A stretch of 64,000 bases of DNA from Methylobacterium sp. J-068 (GTDB taxonomy: Bacteria > Pseudomonadota > Alphaproteobacteria > Rhizobiales > Beijerinckiaceae). The notes under the pieces were generated by a model, which searched no databases, was not told the DNA's origin, and saw only the letters and a program-made list of their open reading frames with translations. Each line of letters begins with the position of its first letter. Position 1 is the first letter of the stretch. The position numbers and the translations under genes are program-made. Shown here piece after piece: positions 50,768-60,221 of the stretch. The stretch spans positions 78,611-142,610 of the forward strand of contig NZ_JAKSXY010000070.1 in the NCBI RefSeq assembly GCF_022829445.1. Reading direction: 5' to 3'.

Positions 50768-52045
50768 TCAGGGGGCCGGGCTCAGCCAGTCCGGCACCCG
50801 ATCGAGACCGATGAGGTCTTCGTAGGACGGGCGCGGGCGCACGATCGCGGCGTCGGCGCCCCGCACCAGCACCTCCGGCACCAGCGGCCGGGTGTTGTAG
50901 GTGCCGGCCTGGACCGCGCCGTAGGCGCCGGCGCTCATCACGGCGATCAGGTCGCCGGGGGCGACCTCCGGCATCTCACGGGCGAGCGCGAGGTAGTCGC
51001 CGCTCTCGCAGACCGGGCCGACCACGTCCGCCACGAGGCGCGGCGTCCCGTCGGTCGCCTCCCGCACCGGACGCAAGCCGTGGTAGGCGTCGTAGAGCGT
51101 CGGGCGGATGAGGTCGTTCATCGCGGCGTCGACGATGACGAAGGTCCGGCCCTCGGTGCGCTTCACGTAGATGACGCGGGTCACCAGGATGCCCGCATTG
51201 CCGGCGATCATCCGTCCGATCTCGAAGACCGGGCGCAGGCCGAGCGGCGCGAAGTGCGGCCGCAGGATCGCCGAGAGGGCGGCCGGCTCCGGCGGCGGCG
51301 CGTTGTCGTCACGGTACGGAATGCCGAGGCCGCCGCCGAAATCGATGTGGTGGAGGGCGTGTCCCTCGGCCATCAGGTCGCGGGCGAGGCCGGCGAGAAG
51401 GCCGGCCGCGTGGTCGAAGGGCGCCAGGTCGGTGATCTGGCTGCCGATGTGCATGTCGACGCCCGAGATCGCCAGACCCGGCAGGCTGGCCGCATGGGCG
51501 TAGACGGCCCGGGCCCGCCCGAGCGGAATGCCGAACTTGTTCTCGGACTTGCCGGTGGAGATCTTGGCGTGCGTGCCCGCATCGACGTCGGGGTTCACCC
51601 GGATCGAGATCGGGGCGGTCAGGCCGAGGCTCGTCGCGACGGCGGAGAGTTCGGCGAGTTCCGGCTCGCTCTCGACGTTGAAGCAGTAGATGCCGGCCTT
51701 CAGCGCGGCGGCCATCTCCGAGCGGGTCTTCCCGACTCCGGAGAACACGATCCGCCCTGGGTCGACGCCGGCCGCGAGGGCCCGCAGCAACTCGCCCTCG
51801 GAGACGATGTCCATGCCGGCGCCGAGGCGCGCCAGGGTGGTCAGGACCGCCTGGTTCGAATTCGCCTTCATGGCGTAGCAGACGAGGGCATCGTCGCCGC
51901 CGAACGCCTGGGCGAAGACGCCGTAATGCCGCTCCAGCGTGGCGGTGGAGTAGCAGTAGAACGGCGTGCCCACGCGCTCGGCAAGGTCCGTCAGGTCGAC
52001 GTCCTCGGCTTGGAGGCGGCCGTCACGGTATTGGAAATGATGCAT
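50768..52045 (-). CDS. lysA: Diaminopimelate decarboxylase
   Basis: A 425-residue PLP enzyme making lysine from meso-diaminopimelate. Motifs are the PLP-lysine in VCYAMKANSNQAV (near residue 60), HIGSQITD near 195, the phosphate-binding DFGGGLGIPY near 235 and CESGDYLA near 345. The ATG at 52045 (MHHFQYRDG) is the conserved start; the frame is open further upstream. The lptM lipoprotein gene precedes it. Confidence 0.98.
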   Translation of the reverse strand: MHHFQYRDGRLQAEDVDLTDLAERVGTPFYCYSTATLERHYGVFAQAFGGDDALVCYAMKANSNQAVLTTLARLGAGMDIVSEGELLRALAAGVDPGRIVFSGVGKTRSEMAAALKAGIYCFNVESEPELAELSAVATSLGLTAPISIRVNPDVDAGTHAKISTGKSENKFGIPLGRARAVYAHAASLPGLAISGVDMHIGSQITDLAPFDHAAGLLAGLARDLMAEGHALHHIDFGGGLGIPYRDDNAPPPEPAALSAILRPHFAPLGLRPVFEIGRMIAGNAGILVTRVIYVKRTEGRTFVIVDAAMNDLIRPTLYDAYHGLRPVREATDGTPRLVADVVGPVCESGDYLALAREMPEVAPGDLIAVMSAGAYGAVQAGTYNTRPLVPEVLVRGADAAIVRPRPSYEDLIGLDRVPDWLSPAP

Positions 52046-52160
52046 CGGCCTGCCTGCGAGCGCGGGGCTCCGAGGGGAGCGGCGCGCGAGACGCGTCCGC
52101 ACCCTGCGAACGGTCCCGTCTCACGCGACCGGAAACATGAACGGACGGTGGAATCCGTGT

Positions 52161-52514
52161 CTACAGGAGCGGGTCGAGCAGGAAAGGCTGCTTCGGGATG
52201 ACGTAGCCCCGCTTGGCCCCGCGCGTGGTCTTCACCGGGGCCTCGGCGCCGGAGCCCGGCACCGCCAGCGCGTCGAGTTCGTCGCCCGCCCGAACCGCGT
52301 CGGGTTCCGGCGCGGCGGTGCCGCCGCCGATCCCGACGCTCGCGGGGAGGGCGCGCGGGCTCGCCAGTCCGGGCATTCCGGGCCGCGCCACTGAGCGGGC
52401 GGCCTCCGTACCCGGCGGCGGCTCGAGCGCGCCGCGCCGGCCGCAGGCCGAGGCGGCGAGCGCGATGAACCCGATCGCGGCGATCGTCGAGAGGGGGCGG
52501 GAACGGAGGAACAT
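52161..52514 (-). CDS. lptM: LptM-like small lipoprotein
   Basis: A 117-residue lipoprotein. The signal sequence ends in ALAASAC, followed by GRRGALEPPPG, the small-residue and Gly-Pro pattern of the LptM/YifL family, which helps LptD mature at the LPS translocon. The rest is an Ala/Pro/Gly-rich periplasmic tail ending KRGYVIPKQPFLLDPLL. Located immediately upstream of lysA, the usual place in this group. Confidence 0.88.
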   Translation of the reverse strand: MFLRSRPLSTIAAIGFIALAASACGRRGALEPPPGTEAARSVARPGMPGLASPRALPASVGIGGGTAAPEPDAVRAGDELDALAVPGSGAEAPVKTTRGAKRGYVIPKQPFLLDPLL

Positions 52515-52742
52515 CAACGCTTGCGGTCCGGCACGAAGGTGGCGCGAGCATAGCCGTTGCGGCACCGCGATGCGAGCCTGACGGCGAACTGTCCCGCTCG
52601 GCGTGGCCGGAGCGCCGCAGACCGTGTCTCGGTGATCCCGCCGCGTCCGGGCAAGAGCGACCCGCGGGTCGGCGTCACCGAAGTCCGGCAGATGCCCGCC
52701 ATGGGGCATGCCCCGACGAGGCACGCTCGCCGAGGTCCGCGT

Positions 52743-52798
52743 CGGTTGATCCCTTCGGGACGGCGGATCCGGGCTTCGCTCAGGCGCCGCGCGGTCTC
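52743..52798 (+). repeat. Dispersed intergenic repeat, copy 2
   Basis: A 56-bp stretch, 49 of 56 identical to 37100-37155 in the same orientation. Its right end runs two bases into the stop codon of the Cys-rich protein gene on the other strand, so it sits at that gene's 3' end, as copy 1 does for DUF1192. Confidence 0.8.
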
Positions 52799-53096
52799 AG
52801 CTCTTCTTCTTGGCGTCCGTCTTCTGGTAGACGTCGATCGCCCGGCGGCAATTCTCGGAGAGCTTGGTCCAGTTGGTCTGGAAGCACTTGTCCAGGGCCG
52901 GATCGTCCGTGGCCAAATTTCCGCAATAGGTCAGGTAGTCGCCGGTGCAGTATTTCTTCAGGGTCTCGTTGCCGCGCTTGGTCTGAGGCGCCGCGGCACC
53001 CTGCGGCTGGGCGGCCGGCTGGGCCAGGACGGGGGTGGCCGCCACCGAGGCCGTGGCGGCGAGAACGAAGGCAAGCGACGTAAGCTTAAGGGCCAT
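52797..53096 (-). CDS. Secreted protein with Cys-rich (GLG1-type) repeat
   Basis: A 99-residue protein with a signal peptide (cleavage after VLAQ near residue 26), an Ala/Gln/Pro linker, then one Cys-rich repeat with four cysteines (KYCTGDYLTYCGN, then DKCFQTNWTKLSENCRRAI). This is the GLG1/cysteine-rich repeat best known in eukaryotic Golgi proteins and also found in Methylobacterium-type bacteria. It is probably periplasmic with two disulfides. Function unknown. Confidence 0.82.
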   Translation of the reverse strand: MALKLTSLAFVLAATASVAATPVLAQPAAQPQGAAAPQTKRGNETLKKYCTGDYLTYCGNLATDDPALDKCFQTNWTKLSENCRRAIDVYQKTDAKKKS

Positions 53097-53318
53097 GGGG
53101 GGCGCGGTCCGTCTCAGGAAAGAGGGAATGGGCGACCCGATGCAGCGCCGACATGGTCGAAACATGGCACGCGGATGGTCGCCGCATGGTCGGGGCGCTT
53201 TCTACGCCGCGTTCCCGGCTCCGCGCAACGTGCCCGGCGTATTCCGGCGCACATCGCCGGCGTTCGGACGGACGGACCCGAAGGAACGTCGTGCGGAGAA
53301 CGGATCGCCGCGTGGCGA

Positions 53319-54095
53319 TCAGTTCGGCTGCGCCGGGACGGTGAAGGCGGTGGCGGCCGGCAGGCGCTCGCGCTGCATCAGGCTGTCGGCCACGTCGGAG
53401 ATCCGCCGGCGCAGGTCGGCGGCCTCCCCCTCGCGCCGGACCATGAGCTGCGCCAGCGCCTCCTCGGCGGCGGCGAGACTGGCGCGCAAGGTCTCCCGCT
53501 CGGCCACCAGCGTCGCGGTGAGGTCGGGAACCCCGGTCACGGTGTCGCCGGCCTCGGGCGCGCCCGCACCGGTGGCCATCGGGGGGCCCATGCGGGCGTC
53601 GCGCGCCGCGAGCAGGTCGTCGAGCACGTCCCGATGCGCCTCTTCCAGCACCTTGAGGGTGGCGATGCCGAGCGCCGCGTCCTGGCGCGCCGTCGCGAGA
53701 TCGCGCTCGACGGAACTCAAGGTTTCGCGCGTGGCCGCGATCACGGCTTCGCGCTCGCTCAGGGTCGCATCGCGCGACTCGACGGTACGGGTCAGGGCGG
53801 CGGCCTCCAGGGTGCGCGCACCGATGGCGGCGAGATCCGCGTGGCGATGGGCGTTGACCGCCTCCACCTTTCGCTCCAGTCGCCGCTGCGCCACAGCGAA
53901 CTGCGCCCGCAGGTAATCCTTCTCGGCGGCCACCTCGGAGATGGAGAGGGGCAGGCGCGCCTCGATCCGGCGCTGGGAGAGGCGCGCGGCCCGCGCGTTC
54001 ACGGCCGGCAGGAGAAGCAGGGCGAAGAGACTCGCGGCCAGGAAGCCGAGCGCGAAAATCATCACGGTTTCGATCACGCGGGCACGCTCATTCAA
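53319..54095 (-). CDS. Membrane-anchored coiled-coil protein
   Basis: A 258-residue protein with one N-terminal transmembrane helix (about residues 9-31, VIETVMIFALGFLAASLFAL then LLLPAV) and long heptad-patterned helices (about residues 55-150 and 195-240) separated by a Gly/Ala hinge. Orientation suggests a cytoplasmic or periplasmic coiled-coil body. No named family recognised. It is flanked by the Cys-rich protein and EipA genes on the same strand, an envelope neighbourhood. Confidence 0.8.
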   Translation of the reverse strand: MNERARVIETVMIFALGFLAASLFALLLLPAVNARAARLSQRRIEARLPLSISEVAAEKDYLRAQFAVAQRRLERKVEAVNAHRHADLAAIGARTLEAAALTRTVESRDATLSEREAVIAATRETLSSVERDLATARQDAALGIATLKVLEEAHRDVLDDLLAARDARMGPPMATGAGAPEAGDTVTGVPDLTATLVAERETLRASLAAAEEALAQLMVRREGEAADLRRRISDVADSLMQRERLPAATAFTVPAQPN

Positions 54096-54242
54096 ACCGC
54101 CGGGTCACGGACCGGGTTCAGGAGGCGACGACGAGCGCGTCGCGCGCCGTCCGCCGAAGCCTCCTGTTTAGCCCATGTCGGGGCCGGTTGGGCAAGGCAT
54201 GCCCACGAGAGTTTCGCGGGGTGTGGCCGGATTCCGCGCGGC

Positions 54243-54878
54243 TCAGAACGGATTCCAGGTCGGCTTGTCGGTAAACTTGAGGTAGCCGACATTGATGCCG
54301 AGGCGGGCGCCGACGCCGGTGCGGATCGGAACCACCACGATGTCGTCGGCGGTCACCGCCGTCATGCCGAAGCCGCCGACGAGATAAGCCGAGCCGTCGA
54401 CGCCGCCGAAGCGGCGGTAGAGGTCCGAGACGCTGCGGAGATTGTAGATCAGCATCATGGTCCGGTCGCCGTCCCCGCCGACATCGAAGCCGATGGAGGG
54501 TCCCTGCCAGTAGACCCGGCGCTGTCCGGCATTGCGGGTGTAGAGCGTGCCCTCGCCGTAGCGGACGCCGCCTACGATGGCCCCGGACGCCTCCTGGCCC
54601 AGGAGGTAGCCGTTCGGCTCGCCCCAGCGCCGCGTCGCCTCCTCGACCAGTTGGGCGAGGCCGCGCGACATCGAGCCGAAGAAGCGGTGGCCGTTGTCGA
54701 CGAGTTCCTGCGGCCGGAACGTTCCCGGCCGGCCCTCGGCCGCCGCGATGGCGCGGGGCGAGGCCCCGAGCAGCAGGAGCGCCCCGAGACCCGCGAGCGC
54801 CGCGCGACGGCTCGGCACGGCGGGTTGCGAGCGCGCGCGCCGGGGCAGGGGGTGGGCTTCGCGTGTGTTCGACGTCAT
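54243..54878 (-). CDS. eipA: EipA family (DUF1134) periplasmic protein
   Basis: A 211-residue exported protein. The N-terminus has SRRAALAGLGALLLLGASPR, a twin-arginine-like signal. The conserved DUF1134 core contains FFGSMSRGLAQLVEEATRRW, QGPSIGFDVGGDGDRTMMLI and YLKFTDKPTWNPF at the C-terminus. In Brucella, EipA supports envelope integrity and its gene is directly controlled by CtrA; ctrA lies 9 kb away here. GGAGGA precedes the ATG. The YHS gene diverges. Confidence 0.9.
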   Translation of the reverse strand: MTSNTREAHPLPRRARSQPAVPSRRAALAGLGALLLLGASPRAIAAAEGRPGTFRPQELVDNGHRFFGSMSRGLAQLVEEATRRWGEPNGYLLGQEASGAIVGGVRYGEGTLYTRNAGQRRVYWQGPSIGFDVGGDGDRTMMLIYNLRSVSDLYRRFGGVDGSAYLVGGFGMTAVTADDIVVVPIRTGVGARLGINVGYLKFTDKPTWNPF

Positions 54879-55078
54879 GCCTCGTTCCTCCTCCGGGTTT
54901 CGGCCGGCTCGTTCCCGCGAGCGTCGGCCCGCCCGCCGGTAGCATCCTGCTAACCGCCTTCACGCTACGAACGCGCGGGCCATCGTGGCGATCGAAGGTA
55001 GGGGCAGGCCCCGGCCGAGACCGTGCGCCCCGATACCCGGCGATCCGCATTCCGGGACATGACGCGAAACAAAGCAAC

Positions 55079-55573
55079 ATGTGGTTAACGCGCCGTCACC
55101 TGCTTCCCCTCGTCGCGGCCGGCTTCGCCGGCCTGCCGGTGCGGGCCGCGCGCCTGGATACGCTGCCGCTGGGGCCGATCGCCCTGAACGGCTTCGACGC
55201 GGTGAGCTACTTCCTGGGCGACTCCGAGGTCGCGCGGCCCGAGCCCGGTCTGGCGGCGCACGAGGCGGTCTGGCGCGGCAAGACGTGGCGCTTCGCCAGG
55301 ATGGCGAACGAGGAGGCGTTCCGGCGCGCCCCATCGATCTACGCGCCGCGCCTCGGCGGCTTCGACCCCCTCGGCATCCTCGACGGCCACCTCGTCGACA
55401 CCGATCCGCTGGTCTTCGCCAGGGTCCCGGATGCCGAGGGGGTCGAGCGGCTCTACCTCCTGCGGAATGCCGAGCACCGGGCGCGGTTCATCGCCGATCC
55501 CGCCCTGGCCGCGCAAGCCGAGGCGCGCTGGCCGGATCTGCGCGACCAGATCGATCGGGATTTTCTCGAATAG
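55079..55573 (+). CDS. YHS domain exported protein
   Basis: A 164-residue protein with an Arg-Arg-containing signal (MWLTRRHLLPLVAAGFAGLP). The body resembles YHS-domain proteins (GPIALNGFDAVSYFLGDSEV, then VWRGKTWRFARMANEEAFRR), but the segment that is usually GGYCAYGVA reads GGFDPLGILDG, so the usual cysteine is lost. Metal binding is therefore doubtful. It converges with cysQ, 18 bases apart. Confidence 0.8.
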   Translation: MWLTRRHLLPLVAAGFAGLPVRAARLDTLPLGPIALNGFDAVSYFLGDSEVARPEPGLAAHEAVWRGKTWRFARMANEEAFRRAPSIYAPRLGGFDPLGILDGHLVDTDPLVFARVPDAEGVERLYLLRNAEHRARFIADPALAAQAEARWPDLRDQIDRDFLE

Positions 55574-55591
55574 GCGCGCGCGGAGGCCGTC

Positions 55592-56458
55592 TCAGATCCG
55601 GCTCTCGCCGGACGGCTGGCGGCGCTCGGACGAACGCCCCGTCGGGGAGCGCTCCGGCAGCGCGAGATTGGCGGCGTAGCTGGGATCGCCCAGGGCCGCG
55701 AAGGGGCCGTTGCGGTAGTTGCGGGTGTAGTGCCCGTAGGTCATCGGCCGGCCGGCCGGCGCCACGACGCAACCGCCCGCCACGGTGAGGATATGGTCTC
55801 CGGCCGCCGTGTCCCACTCCATCGTCGGGCCGCAGCGGACGTAGATGTCGGCCTCGCCGGAGGCGATGAGGCAGAACTTCAGCGCGGAGGCGGCCGAGCG
55901 CAGGGCGCCCACCCGCAGGGCCCCGAGGCAGGCATCGGTCTCCACGTCGCCGTGGCGGCTGCTCATCAGGGCGACGAGCCCCTTGGCCGGTATCGGCCGC
56001 ACGGCGATCGGCGTCTTCGCCTCCAGGCGCCCGGAGACGATGGCGGCCTCGAAGGCCTGCGCGCCCGCGCCCCAGACCCGGCCGAGGCCGGGAGCCGCGA
56101 GAGCGGCGGCGATCGGCCGATCCCCGGCGATCAGGCCGATATTGACGCTGTATTCGGGGTTTCCCGCCAGGAAGTCGCGCGTCCCGTCGAGGGGGTCGAC
56201 GAGGAAGAACAGCGCGGCGGGCGGCTGGTCGTAGGACGATTCCTCCGCGATCACCGGGATACCGGGCCATTGCCGCCCGAGTTCGGCGATGATGAAGGCC
56301 TCGGATTCCGAGTCGGCCTGGCTCGCGGGCGATCCATCCGGCTTCAGCACGTGCGGGCAGTCGCCGCCGTGATGCTTCTTCAGGATCTCGCCCGCCCGGC
56401 AGGCGATTTCCATCAGGGTGGCCGCAATACGGTCGCGCGTCGGCGCATCGATCGACAT
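55592..56458 (-). CDS. cysQ: 3'(2'),5'-bisphosphate nucleotidase CysQ
   Basis: A 288-residue Mg-dependent phosphatase of the inositol-monophosphatase fold that removes 3'-phosphoadenosine 5'-phosphate from sulfate assimilation. Metal motifs are the Glu pair in PVIAEESS, LVDPLDGTRDF near residue 88, and GPTMEWDTAAGDHIL near 212. The C-terminal tail of 25 residues is Ser/Arg-rich and variable. Confidence 0.95.
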   Translation of the reverse strand: MSIDAPTRDRIAATLMEIACRAGEILKKHHGGDCPHVLKPDGSPASQADSESEAFIIAELGRQWPGIPVIAEESSYDQPPAALFFLVDPLDGTRDFLAGNPEYSVNIGLIAGDRPIAAALAAPGLGRVWGAGAQAFEAAIVSGRLEAKTPIAVRPIPAKGLVALMSSRHGDVETDACLGALRVGALRSAASALKFCLIASGEADIYVRCGPTMEWDTAAGDHILTVAGGCVVAPAGRPMTYGHYTRNYRNGPFAALGDPSYAANLALPERSPTGRSSERRQPSGESRI

Positions 56459-56602
56459 GATGTGGCCCAGGATGCCCGTGCGGCCCGGCCTTGTCGACCC
56501 GGAACACGCGCGGTCCTAACGCTTTTCAAAGCATTCGGCGCCGTCTATCGGTTCCGTTCACGACCGGACGCGGCCCCGAAAAACGCCTGCGCGGAGCGCA
56601 CC

Positions 56603-57337
56603 ATGATCCCCCTCGACCTCGACGCCCTCGACCTGTCCGCCCTCCTGTGCTCGCGCGTCTGCCACGACGTGATCAGCCCCGTTGGCGCCATCGTGAACGG
56701 CCTGGAGGTCCTCGAGGACGAGAGCGACGCCTCCATGCGCGAATTCGCGCTGGAGCTGATCGCCAAGAGCGCGCGCCAGGCTTCGGCCCGCCTGCAATTC
56801 GCCCGCATCGCCTTCGGGGCCGCCGGATCGGCCGGCGCCTCGATCGATCTGGCCGACGCCGAGAAGGTCTCGCGCGGCATGTTCGCCGACGACAAGACGC
56901 AGCTCACCTGGAGCGCACCGCAGGCCCTCTACCCGAAGAACAAGGTCAAGCTGCTCCTCAACCTCGTGGTGATCGCCCAGAGCGCGATCCCGCGCGGCGG
57001 CCTCATCGACGTGGTGGTGCGCGGCGACGGCGAAGCGCCGACCCTCACCCTGACGAGCAAGGGCTCGCACGCGCGCATCCCGGCCCACGTGGAGGCGATG
57101 ATCGCCGGCACGCCCGAGAACGGCACCGTCGACGCCCACGGCATCCTGCCGTTCTATGCCGGCCTCGTCGCCCGCGCGGCGGCCATGGACGTGCGCTTCT
57201 CGATCGAGGGCGACACCGTGACGATCGCGTCGACCCCGATCGCCGCCGCGATGCCGGACGCGCCTGCGCCGACGGGATCCGGCCCCGAGGACGACCGCCC
57301 CTCCGATTCCGAGCCGCCGGACACCGCCCTGGCCTGA
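56603..57337 (+). CDS. chpT: Histidine phosphotransferase ChpT
   Basis: A 244-residue phosphotransferase that relays phosphate from CckA to CtrA and CpdR in alphaproteobacterial cell-cycle control. The N-terminal helical hairpin has the phospho-accepting His21 in LCSRVCHDVISPVGAIVNGLE split around it; the C-terminal half is a degenerate HATPase-like domain. The last 30 residues are Pro/Asp/Glu-rich. GGAG lies 6 bases before the ATG. It lies 150 bases upstream of cheA in the same direction, with ctrA 6.3 kb away. Confidence 0.93.
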   Translation: MIPLDLDALDLSALLCSRVCHDVISPVGAIVNGLEVLEDESDASMREFALELIAKSARQASARLQFARIAFGAAGSAGASIDLADAEKVSRGMFADDKTQLTWSAPQALYPKNKVKLLLNLVVIAQSAIPRGGLIDVVVRGDGEAPTLTLTSKGSHARIPAHVEAMIAGTPENGTVDAHGILPFYAGLVARAAAMDVRFSIEGDTVTIASTPIAAAMPDAPAPTGSGPEDDRPSDSEPPDTALA

Positions 57338-57487
57338 GGCGGCTCCGGCGCTGGGCGGTCGCGGAGCCTCGTCAAATATTATCGGCGTCTCCCACTTTGT
57401 CCGAGGCGCTGAAACCCTTCCCTAACCGGTTTGGTTCAAGGTCCGACCTGCACAGACTGTAGTGCGCGTACGGACCGAGTACCTCTC

Positions 57488-60190
57488 ATGGACGACTTGT
57501 TGCGTGAGTTCCTGACCGAGAGCGCGGAGCATCTCGACACGGTCGATGCCGAACTCGTGCGGTTCGAGCAGGACCCCAACAACCAGACGATCCTGAGGAA
57601 CATCTTCCGCCTCGTCCACACTATCAAGGGCACCTGCGGCTTCCTCGGACTGCCGCGCCTCGAGGCGCTGGCGCATGCCGCCGAGACCTTGATGGGGCAG
57701 TTCCGCGACGGCATGCCGGTGACCGGCCCGGCGGTCAGCCTCATCCTCGTCACCCTGGACCGGCTCAAGGCCATCCTTGCCGACCTCGAAGCCACCGGCA
57801 CCGAGCCCGCGGGCAGCGACGACGACCTGATCGGCGCCCTGGAGCAGATGGCCTCGGCCCCGATCGCCCCCCCGGCCCCCGTGGCCGAGATCCGGCTTCC
57901 GGACCCGGTCGTGCGCGAGCTGAAGCCCGGCGAGGTCAGCCTCGAGGATCTCGAGCGCGCCTTCATGGAGGCCGAAGGTCCCGATCCGTTCGACGCGCCC
58001 CTTGCGGCTCCGCCCGAGCCGGCGTCTCCGGAGCCCGCGAAGGTTCACGAGGCCGCCAAGAGTCCTGAGCCCGCCAAGAGCCCCGAGCCCGCCAAGAGCG
58101 CTGACGCGCCCGCAGCACCCGCCGCCCAGGAGGGCGAGGGCGGCGTCGCCAAGGTCCAGACGATCCGCGTAAACGTCGACACCCTCGAACACCTCATGAC
58201 GATGGTGTCAGAGCTGGTGCTGACCCGCAACCAGCTCCTCGAGATCGCCCGCCGGCACGACGACTCGACCTACAAGGTCCCGCTGCAGCGCCTCAGCCAC
58301 GTGACGGCCGAGCTGCAGGAAGGCGTCATGAAGACGCGCATGCAGCCCATCGGCAACGCCTGGCAGAAGCTGCCGCGCGTGGTCCGCGACCTGTCGTCGG
58401 AACTCGGCAAGCAGATCGAGCTCGTCATGAGCGGCGCCGAGACCGAACTCGACCGCCAGGTCCTGGAGGTGATCAAGGACCCGCTCACCCACATGGTGCG
58501 CAACTCGGCCGATCACGGCATCGAGTCGGCGGCCGACCGCAAGTCCGCCGGCAAGCCGGCGCGCGGCACGATCCGGCTCTCCGCCTATCACGAGGGCGGC
58601 ACGATCACGATCGAGATCGCCGATGACGGCAAGGGGCTCGACCTCGCCGCCATCCGCCGCAAGGCCGTGGAGCGCAAGGTCGCGAGCCAGGCCGAGGTGG
58701 AGCGGATGACCGACGCCCAGGTGGCGAAGTTCATTTTCCACCCGGGCTTCTCGACCGCCGCGGCGATCACCTCGGTCTCGGGTCGCGGCGTCGGCATGGA
58801 CGTGGTCAAGACGAACATCGAGCTGATCGGCGGCGTCATCGACATCAATACGCAGCTCGGCCGCGGAACCACCTTCACGATCAAGATCCCGCTGACCCTG
58901 GCGATCATCGCCGCCCTCATCGTCAAGGCCGGCGCGCAGCGCTTCGCGGTGCCGCAGGTGGCGGTGCTCGAACTCGTGCGCGTCGACAAGGCGACGGCCC
59001 AGAAGATCGAGCGCATCAACGGCTCGCCGGTCCTGCGCCTGCGCGAGCGCCTCCTGCCGATCGTCACCCTGACGGGCGTGCTCGGCCAGGACCAGGAGGC
59101 GGACGCGGTGGATTCGGGCTTCGTGGTGGTCGCCCAGGTCGGGCGCCAGCGCTTCGGCATCCTCGTCGACGAGGTCTTCCACACGGAGGAGATCGTCGTG
59201 AAGCCGATGTCCTCGAAGCTGCGCCACCTGCCGCTGTTCGCCGGCAACACCATCCTGGGCGACGGCGCCGTGGTGCTCATCGTCGACCCGAACGGGATCG
59301 CCCAGCAGGTCAGCCAGGGCTCGCAATCGGGCGCCATTCCGGTGGAGGCCGAGGCCGAGGAGACCGAAGCCGCCGACGCCAAGGCGACGCTCCTGGTCTT
59401 CAAGGGGGGTGCTGGCAGCTACAAGGCGGTGCCGCTCTCGCTGGTGACGCGCCTCGAGGAGATCGAATCGGCCAAGGTCGAGTGGGTCGCGGGCCGTCCG
59501 CTGATCCAGTATCGCGGCCGCCTGATGCCGCTGGTCCCCGCCGATCCGTCGATCGAGATCCGCGCCTCCGGCACCCAGGCCCTGGTGGTGTTCTCGGACG
59601 GCGAGCGGGCGATGGGCCTCGTGGTCGACGAGATCGTCGACATCGTCGAGGAGCGCCTCGATGTGGAGATCTCCGCCGACCGCTCCGACCTCATCGGCTC
59701 CGCCGTCCTGCGCGGCCGGGCGACCGAGATCATCAACATCGCCCACTTCCTGCCGCTGGCCTACGACGACTGGGCCCGCGGACCGAAGAAGGCGGACAAG
59801 CGCGGCTCCACGCTGCTCCTCGTCGACGACTCGGCCTTCTTCCGCGACATGCTGAGCCCCGTGCTCAAGGCCGCCGGCTACAGCGTCATCACGGCCGCCA
59901 GCGCCGACGAAGCGGTGGCCACGCTGCTCTCCAACCCCCGCGTCGACGTGGTGGTGTGCGACCTCGAAATGCCCGGGCGCAGCGGGTTCGACCTCGTCAG
60001 CGCCATGCGCAAGGTCGAGGGCCGCGTGGCCGGCCTGCCGGTGATCGGATTGTCCGGCACGATCGGGGCCGAGGCGATCGAGCGGGCCCGGACCCTCGGC
60101 ATCGTCGACCTCGTGGCGAAGTTCGACCGCAGCGGCCTGATCTCGGCGCTGGCCGAGATCGACGTCGCCAGCCTCGCCGCCGCCGCCTGA
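57488..60190 (+). CDS. cheA: Hybrid chemotaxis histidine kinase CheA with tandem CheW-like and receiver domains
   Basis: A 900-residue protein. Domains in order: HPt (His44 in LVHTIKGTCGFLG), an Ala/Pro/Glu linker with PEPAKS repeats (about 180-205), dimerisation (222-290), HATPase (HMVRNSADHGIES near 335, SGRGVGMDVVK near 425), first CheW (476-610), a second CheW-like domain (634-760) and a C-terminal receiver (774-893, acceptor Asp in VVCDLEMPG). It phosphorylates CheY and CheB; the fused receiver may act as a phosphate sink. It heads the che operon. The ribosome site is weak. Confidence 0.95.
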   Translation: MDDLLREFLTESAEHLDTVDAELVRFEQDPNNQTILRNIFRLVHTIKGTCGFLGLPRLEALAHAAETLMGQFRDGMPVTGPAVSLILVTLDRLKAILADLEATGTEPAGSDDDLIGALEQMASAPIAPPAPVAEIRLPDPVVRELKPGEVSLEDLERAFMEAEGPDPFDAPLAAPPEPASPEPAKVHEAAKSPEPAKSPEPAKSADAPAAPAAQEGEGGVAKVQTIRVNVDTLEHLMTMVSELVLTRNQLLEIARRHDDSTYKVPLQRLSHVTAELQEGVMKTRMQPIGNAWQKLPRVVRDLSSELGKQIELVMSGAETELDRQVLEVIKDPLTHMVRNSADHGIESAADRKSAGKPARGTIRLSAYHEGGTITIEIADDGKGLDLAAIRRKAVERKVASQAEVERMTDAQVAKFIFHPGFSTAAAITSVSGRGVGMDVVKTNIELIGGVIDINTQLGRGTTFTIKIPLTLAIIAALIVKAGAQRFAVPQVAVLELVRVDKATAQKIERINGSPVLRLRERLLPIVTLTGVLGQDQEADAVDSGFVVVAQVGRQRFGILVDEVFHTEEIVVKPMSSKLRHLPLFAGNTILGDGAVVLIVDPNGIAQQVSQGSQSGAIPVEAEAEETEAADAKATLLVFKGGAGSYKAVPLSLVTRLEEIESAKVEWVAGRPLIQYRGRLMPLVPADPSIEIRASGTQALVVFSDGERAMGLVVDEIVDIVEERLDVEISADRSDLIGSAVLRGRATEIINIAHFLPLAYDDWARGPKKADKRGSTLLLVDDSAFFRDMLSPVLKAAGYSVITAASADEAVATLLSNPRVDVVVCDLEMPGRSGFDLVSAMRKVEGRVAGLPVIGLSGTIGAEAIERARTLGIVDLVAKFDRSGLISALAEIDVASLAAAA

Positions 60191-60221
60191 TCCGGCCCGC
60201 ACCCTTTCGGAGATGACGTCC

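Noticed and set aside
52557..54953. About 800-codon plus-strand frame across the envelope genes
   Set aside because: It runs antisense to four genes with good signal peptides or domain motifs and has no recognisable domain.
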